DNA of 64,000 bases, from assembly GCA_033002965.1 (NCBI GenBank), contig JAURVB010008937.1:1-64000 (forward strand), written 5' to 3'. The notes beneath the pieces are model-generated. The model was not told the DNA's origin and searched no databases. It saw nothing but the letters and a program-made list of their open reading frames with translations. This DNA comes from Piper betle. Taxonomy: Eukaryota; Streptophyta; Magnoliopsida; Piperales; Piperaceae. Positions 58,611-64,000 of the stretch are shown in pieces. The position numbers were made by a program, and so were the translations under genes. Position 1 is the stretch's first letter. Each line of letters starts with the position of its first letter.

Positions 58611-59315
58611 TGGGGTACTAATTGAACAAACTAGTTCGTTAGTATTTGGCATTCGGGTTGGCTCAACCTGACTAAAGCTTGAATCCTACGAGTTGAGTTT
58701 GGGAAAGACAATGTTTGACTCGATTCGATTATAATTCGAACTCAACTTAAATTTGGCTCAATAATATAATATAATAATATATATAATATCACTTATTTAA
58801 TCAAAATATATTTAAAATTATAAATAAATATTATTATTGACTATGCATTAAATAATAGTGGTTGTGGGGATGTATTATTTTTTATTTTTATTTTTTTATT
58901 AAATATGGGTCGTCCTTGTAATATAATGATCTAGATTAAAGTGTGAGACAAAAATATTATCTGTACCCGACTAAGATTATATATATAATAATAATAAAAA
59001 TAGCAGGATAACTCAGTTGGGAGAGTGTCAGATTGAAAATCTTAATCTATACTCACCACATTATTTATTATTATTTTTTATTAGATATGCCTTCTGTTAC
59101 TGATAATCTTTCAAGCTCTTAAATAAATTAGTTTTGAACTCTAAAACGTTTGAACTCGAGTCGAGCTCAAATAATAAAAAAAATATTCAAATTAATTTTA
59201 AATATATATATATTTAAAATTCGTTTAATCTTAAATCAAATTTGAATAACTTCAAACTATTTAAATCAAATTTAAATTTATAAATTTGGCTCGCTAATTC
59301 GATTAAGAGCGCTTA
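58611..59315. mobile_element. hAT-like nonautonomous element with tRNA(Phe) relic, copy 2 (decayed)
   Basis: The left end GGGGTACTAATTGAACAAAC and the following GTTCGTTAGTATTTGGCATT track the left arm of the element at 9856-10556. Both then have a CGACTCGAACTC-type stretch, an ATAATATAATAATATA stretch and a tRNA-derived segment. The right end, GGCTCGCTAATTCGATTAAG, is a worn version of GCTCGCTCAATTAGCACC. No clean target duplication. The element is much older than copy 1. Confidence 0.7.
59003..59060 (+). pseudogene. tRNA(Phe) pseudogene, T-arm deletion
   Basis: The 58 bases follow plant nuclear tRNA(Phe) closely: an intact D-arm region AACTCAGTTGGGAGAGTGTC, an anticodon arm AGATTGAAAATCT with anticodon GAA, then a deletion of roughly 15 bases removing the variable loop and the 5' half of the T-arm, then TATACTCACCACA matching the 3' end. 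The acceptor stem is partly paired. With no T-arm or B-box it cannot be a working gene. It sits inside a hAT-like element. Confidence 0.85.
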
Positions 59316-59986
59316 CATGATATACCTAAACGGTGTAGGGAAGATTATAAACACATATTTGGTATCTGCTAATCTCGCGTCTAGCTCTGTGCATAATAGA
59401 ATTTAATAGATAATGCTAGATTTGTGTTGACTTTCTTTGGAAGCAGCTGTCACGTGTCGCATCTGGATATCTTTCTAGGCACGTGCGCTGGCGGTTGACG
59501 TAGATTCCAAGGGAAGCACATTCACACACTTTTTTTGTTCTACGCCGACTAAATTTTAATTAAATATTAATTATCAAATAACCAAACTCCACCAAACTTG
59601 GATGTTCCCTTAGACCATTGCTCAATCTCTATTTAAAAAAACTTTTGGAGAGGAAAATATTAACAAGTAAATATTGGTGAATGATAATATTGTATGGGAA
59701 AGATTACAACTATTCTAAATTTATTGAAAAAAATTAGTATAAGCAATAATTGATATTATTGTGTTAACTTAATTATTGTTTTATAAGAATGATTTGATGA
59801 TAAGAGTAATTTTGTTTAAATAGAACAAAAATATAGTCATCTAAATTAGATAAATGGGTAGATTTTTGTGTTGTCGATGTTATCATATAAGTTGTTGTTG
59901 GTACTAAATTTTTTCTTTGATTTTTTGTCGGAAATGTGATTTCTTTCACGAGATAAATTTATAATGCATGTACACTCGCTTGTTTA

Positions 59987-59988
<2 letters not shown>
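59316..59988. other. Intergenic, nothing recognised
   Basis: About 670 bases, AT-rich. No supported feature. Confidence 0.4.

Positions 59989-60052
<64 letters not shown>
59989..60052. repeat. AT microsatellite
   Basis: About 31 uninterrupted AT units, directly abutting the left end of a hAT-like element. Confidence 0.95.
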
Positions 60053-60056
<4 letters not shown>

Positions 60057-60829
60057 GTGTAAGCAAGTCATATTTTGTATTCAATTTAGTTTGACTTAAA
60101 TTTATACTCGTTAATTTTGTACCCAGAAATATATTTCGTTTGAAATAAATTGCTTGTTGACATGTGAGCATAGCTTGATCCAATGAATATTCAACTTGAC
60201 TCCACTTAAAATTTGAGCTCGATGTATTTGAACTCAAAATAATATTTGGCTCGACTCGATTTATATAATATTTTTTTGTCAAGTTGTTTATACGAGTAAA
60301 TAACTCTCATTTAATCATCAATTGCTTACAATGAAGTCTTGCTAGTATTTAACATGTTACTCAAATATTAATTATTTAGCTTATTTAATAGTAACAATGC
60401 TTATACTTACCCTAAATTACTTCTTTCTCAAAGTGAAATATATCAAATATAACTTAAATTACGAATTTATATTAGTTGTACTCATAGTCACCATACTTTA
60501 ATTATTTAATAATTACTTACTAATAATTGGCACATGTAGTAGTTATAAATTACTTATTAATAAATACTTAGTACTAATTACTAGTAACTAATAAATGTAA
60601 AAGGCTTACTACTTATTCGGTATTATCAAGCAAAGTCATTTTCCATGGCTAGGCTTGGTTCAACACATATCGTAATTAAACGCATACCAAACTTGAGCAA
60701 ATAAATGTCCACCTCAAGCTTGGCTCAAAATATATAGCTTATTAATCATCCAAGTTTAAACAACTAGTTTAAAAATAAACTGAACACAAACAAAATAGTG
60801 TTTAACTTGGTTTGGCTTGTTTACCCGTA
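60052..60829. mobile_element. hAT-like nonautonomous element, TAGGGGTGTAAAC family, copy 3
   Basis: Left end TAGGGGTGTAAGCAAGTC, right end GGCTTGTTTACCCGTA, inverted to each other and matching copies at 57-495 and 43267-43778. TATATAT-type sequence on both sides is consistent with insertion into an AT repeat, although the microsatellite blurs any target duplication. The interior between about 60290 and 60620 is extra sequence absent from the shorter copies. Confidence 0.7.
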
Positions 60830-61984
60830 TATATATTTTTATAAAATTGTAATTTGGAAGGAAGAAAAAAATAATAATGCAAATCAAAAAAGTACAGACT
60901 AATCGATCATATGTGCAAATGCTCATAGCATATGCTATGGAAGAAGCCATGTGGGTTTGTATTGTATCAACAATGTTTTTAAACTGTATGATCTGCCCAA
61001 ATTTCCTTCTGTCTCACTGGCCAGGAACCCCTTCTGTATCTCAACTCTTTCTCTCAAATTTTATTCCCATCATGTAACCTTCAACTGGCCAACTGGGCCA
61101 AGGTTAACCCTGGCCAATCCCATGACTAGAGGACTTCCCATGTGTTTTGTAAGTTACATTTTCTATCTTGGGGACCTCGGCTACTGTTTGGAGATAAAAA
61201 ATGGAGCTTAAAAAGGATTCATGTGTAGGGCAACTTGGACCCTTCGGCATTTGGCTTCCTAACCGAAGCATATCAATGATATTTTATTTTTAGCATACCA
61301 TTCTGCTTAACATGGTAAGAAATTCAGATTGAATAAGGTTGAGCTTTTGGCATTTGCCTAAGCTTGACGTGAACATATGCAGCAGTAGTCTTCTCGGTAC
61401 TGTTGTAAGGTATTGGCTATTACAACTATGTTCAGGTTGGAATATTATATGTATGAACCTTCTTGTTATTTGTGTTTAATTTATTAAAGTTTAATTTCTT
61501 GGAAGAAAAAATTCACTCCACAGTCCGTCAAAGGCATTGTCTGTATGACAGTAGCGTTCATAACCCTTTTGCAACAATTTGCTTTAGATTCTTCTAATTT
61601 TTATCAATTCAGATCTCTGAAATCGCTTGTGAATTATGAAAATCAAATAGTTTCTTATTATTCTTTCGAGTAGACATGCACTTCTTCACCAATCATAAAC
61701 CACAATCTCATTGAAGGCATCGATAGACCTGTTTGGGCCTGTTTGGAACAAACATGTTGAAACAGTTTAGATGGTATAATGTTTTCCGCGCATAGATAAG
61801 CACCTTGAGTAGTATCGGCAAACAAAGTTCGGTTCTATTTAATTTCCAACAGTTTTGTCTCGTTGACAATTACAACTGTGTTCTTCCGAGAACCAGGTGA
61901 TCTAATTCATGTACTTACTTTCCACATCAAAAAATAAAGTTAAACCTAACACAACATCATCCAGTTGGCATCAAATCTGCCGAT
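60830..61984. other. Intergenic sequence and 3' flank of the NUP50 gene
   Basis: About 1.15 kb. A 66-codon and an overlapping 86-codon plus-strand frame (60877-61211) have no recognisable domain and I do not call them. The right end probably holds the NUP50 3' UTR. Confidence 0.45.
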
Positions 61985-63253
61985 TTACTCGTCATACGCC
62001 TTTGGAGAGTTCTCGGGCGTCCTCAAAGCCACAGTTTTGGTACTCTTGTGTGCCTCCACCTCATTTCGAAACTGCTCCACAATAGAGCCGTCCTTAAACT
62101 TCAGGGCAAAAGTTGAGAGTCCGCTCTTCTTCCCTTCTCCAGCGCTGTTGGCGCAAGGGAATGTGATTCCCCGTTTGTCCATGTTGGTCAGTTTCATGTC
62201 TGCATAAAGGCTGGCATTAAGAATCAATCTATAGTTCCCTCGCGCTCTCATTACAAGTCTTGCCTTTTCAGTCCCCGACGTTGAAACATTCAGTTTTACT
62301 TCACCTTTCCCCCGTTCCTTCCAGCCTCCATCCACATACTCAAACAATACTGCATCCGCAGCAAAAATGGCATTTTCATTTTCCTCGCCTGTTTCAACAG
62401 GTACTTCCTGCATCACTGGACCACTGTTTCCCTGGTTATTTGCAGAAATTTCATTGTTAGAGCTTCCCAAACCAAATGAAGGCGAAGATGAGTTTTCACT
62501 TTTCTGACCAAATAGAGATCCAGATACACCACCAAAGCCAGATCCATTTGTCGGGAATGACCCAAATGAGAAGGAGGAACCTGAAAACCCAGTGCCAGCA
62601 AGACCAGTAAAAGCATTCTGACTACTTGATAACTGTTGAAATGAATTCAATGGAGCAGTGCTTTCGGTCTTTCTTTCTTTTCCTGTAGTTTCAGATTTTT
62701 CTTCAACCACTTCATGAGTAGCTTCCTCATTGTCAGCTGTTGCATCTTTTTCTTGAGCTGCTGGCTCTTTCTCACTTTTCTCTGTGTCTTCCTCAGCCAA
62801 ATTCTTTTGAATGTCACCTGCTTCAACAGTAAGACTCTCCTCTCTTTCTTCCACAGCTAGATTTTTCTGTTCAGCAGAATCAACCTTTTCATCATCTTTT
62901 CCATTTGAAAAACCTACATTACTTTCTTTTTCAACAGTGACCACATTTTCAGAACTTCCTTCTGTAGCAGACACATCAGACTCCACAATATTTTTATCAC
63001 AAGTAGATGGAGCTGGAGGAACCAACTGAATATTAGCAAACGGATTAGGAGCAGCAGTCCCAGATGAAGCAAGTTGTTGTCGTTTAACCTTTACAATTCT
63101 TCTTGCTGCAAGCACTTCCTCACTGGCCTTCTTGAAGGTTCCCATCTCTGGCTCAGTGGACTCATCATCATCAAGACCTGGATTATCACGTGAAATTTCC
63201 CTTCCAGCAACTCTCTTTTTAGATGGAGGCAAAGCATTTTCTTCATCACCCAT
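61985..63253 (-). CDS. NUP50: Nuclear pore protein NUP50-like (Ran-binding domain)
   Basis: An intronless coding region of 422 residues. NUP50 is a mobile nucleoporin of the nuclear basket that helps importin-alpha recycling and Ran-dependent transport. The N-terminus (KKRVAGREISRDNPGLDDDE, then FKKASEEVLAARRIVKVKRQ) is the NUP50 importin-binding region. Residues about 100-230 are an acidic Glu/Lys/Thr-rich linker. An FG-type stretch with FSFGS, SGFGG and SLFGQ follows. Residues about 295-422 form a Ran-binding (RanBP1-type) domain, including VLFEYVDGGWKERGKGEVKL and RLVMRARGNYRLILNASLY. I chose the ATG at 63253 before GDEENALPP because plant NUP50 proteins start this way; the frame stays open 31 codons further upstream, but a splice acceptor (CATTAG/GCACC, exon from 63269) lies there, so that part is probably an intron and the leader is spliced. 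No lesions. Confidence 0.93.
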   Translation of the reverse strand: MGDEENALPPSKKRVAGREISRDNPGLDDDESTEPEMGTFKKASEEVLAARRIVKVKRQQLASSGTAAPNPFANIQLVPPAPSTCDKNIVESDVSATEGSSENVVTVEKESNVGFSNGKDDEKVDSAEQKNLAVEEREESLTVEAGDIQKNLAEEDTEKSEKEPAAQEKDATADNEEATHEVVEEKSETTGKERKTESTAPLNSFQQLSSSQNAFTGLAGTGFSGSSFSFGSFPTNGSGFGGVSGSLFGQKSENSSSPSFGLGSSNNEISANNQGNSGPVMQEVPVETGEENENAIFAADAVLFEYVDGGWKERGKGEVKLNVSTSGTEKARLVMRARGNYRLILNASLYADMKLTNMDKRGITFPCANSAGEGKKSGLSTFALKFKDGSIVEQFRNEVEAHKSTKTVALRTPENSPKAYDE

Positions 63254-64000
63254 TTTGAATTCAAGGTGCCTAATGCACTGACAGAAAATTACTTTACTTG
63301 AAGGAGGCAATAACAGTATCTGTAATATCAACTTGCAACAGGACATTAATCAACTTCTGCTTCTAAAGAATCTTCTTCCCCTTGTATTAAAAAATAAAAA
63401 ATTATCCAAAACTCAAAGAAAAAATGGAAACCATATAAATTACTAATATTCACATAGCTTCAGAACTTCGCAAGGGAAATATATTTGGCTCTATGTGCTA
63501 CCACAAACTTATCATTAAACACAAAAGTCAACAAAATTATATAAAAAGCGTCAATTACAGACTCCTTCAAAAAGAATTGTATTAAATTCATTCAAAATAT
63601 GTAAGGTTTTCACCGTGATCTTGTAATATTAGAAATTTTCCTGTACAAAATGAGATTACAAAATCAACATAAGATCCTAACAAAAAAGTGTACAGTACTA
63701 AACAATAAAAATCTTACCCCTTCACACAGACTACGAAAATGATAAAAGATAGTTAAGGTAATACGAGCAATACTATGTTGAAAAAAATACAAACAATATT
63801 GCATAAATTCAAGGGTGTCATAAAGATACCATGCATCATGCAGAGCAAAGGAAATTGTGTAACCGAATAAGGAATTAAGGTCATCAGAAAATAGGCTACA
63901 GAACATCAGCACCAGCCTCAGGATTCTTCGAATGCATGGAGTTTAATTATTTACCTAAATATCCATCTGGTTAAACTGTAAGGAAAGAGAAGATTTGAAT
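63254..64000. other. NUP50 leader intron and upstream region
   Basis: Very AT-rich, with no supported coding exon. An 82-codon minus-strand frame (63664-63912) is hydrophobic low-complexity and not called. Probably the leader intron and then the upstream exon or promoter, which runs off the window. Confidence 0.45.

Noticed and set aside
59003..59060. Functional tRNA(Phe) gene
   Set aside because: The 5' half of the T-arm and the B-box are deleted and the acceptor stem is incomplete.
60877..61211. 66- and 86-codon plus-strand frames
   Set aside because: No recognisable domain, no start context and overlapping in different frames.
63254..63346. Extended NUP50 N-terminus of 31 extra residues
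   Set aside because: The extension is hydrophobic, unlike NUP50, and a splice acceptor just upstream of the chosen ATG suggests it is intron.

Overview
The window is plant nuclear DNA. Multi-exon genes with GT-AG introns and plant families (PPR, R2R3-MYB, carboxypeptidase III, ACR-type ACT proteins, neprosin, 4CL-like) sit in AT-rich intergenic sequence full of hAT-like elements, miniature retrotransposons and long AT microsatellites. The first exons of the PPR and carboxypeptidase genes are strongly GC-rich at the 5' end and fall in GC along the gene, which suggests a monocot, perhaps a non-grass commelinid. That placement is inference from composition and protein resemblance; no search was run.

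Layout. 1-2.3 kb: two hAT-like elements. 2.37-3.53 kb (+): intact mitochondrial PPR gene with a telo-box. 4.86-9.50 kb (-): complete nine-exon serine carboxypeptidase III gene with intronic tandem repeats. 9.86-10.56 kb: hAT-like element carrying a tRNA-like segment. 11.3-12.9 kb: GC island, then a tandem duplication split by a hAT-like element with an extremely G-rich core. 13.2-15.1 kb (+): decayed Ty1/copia body. 15.7-18.9 kb (+): nine-knuckle CCHC zinc-finger gene. 19.7-23.4 kb: unassigned reading frames, a ~550-bp segmental duplication, a copied piece of the PGAP3 leader, another hAT-like element. 23.8-26.5 kb (+): PGAP3/PER1-like gene with one frameshift. 27.7-30.1 kb (-): ALDH2-family pseudogene. 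31.5-34.3 kb (+): neprosin-family pseudogene broken by a stop, a lost exon and a TRIM retrotransposon. 34.3-39.5 kb: AT-rich, no gene. 39.5-40.9 kb (-): R2R3-MYB gene of the RAX/MYB36 group with one frameshift. 43.3-43.8 kb: hAT-like element. 46.1-48.5 kb (-): glyoxalase I pseudogene. 49.8-52.4 kb (+): 4CL-like pseudogene. 53.0-56.3 kb (-): ACT-repeat (ACR9/10-like) gene with two single-base frameshifts. 56.5-62 kb: repeats, including a second tRNA-bearing hAT-like element. 62.0-63.3 kb (-): intact intronless NUP50 coding region.

The genes are unrelated housekeeping or regulatory genes and do not form a pathway. Two patterns stand out. Four of the clearly decayed or interrupted loci (ALDH, neprosin, glyoxalase I, 4CL-like) lie together between 27.7 and 52.4 kb. 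Separately, three otherwise perfect genes (PGAP3, MYB, ACR) are broken only by single-base losses in homopolymers, which looks more like residual assembly error than biology. The most interesting biological items are the TRIM inserted in the neprosin exon, with a possible LTR-derived splice acceptor, the tRNA-Phe-derived insert at the same internal place in two hAT-like elements, and the G-rich core of the 12-kb element.
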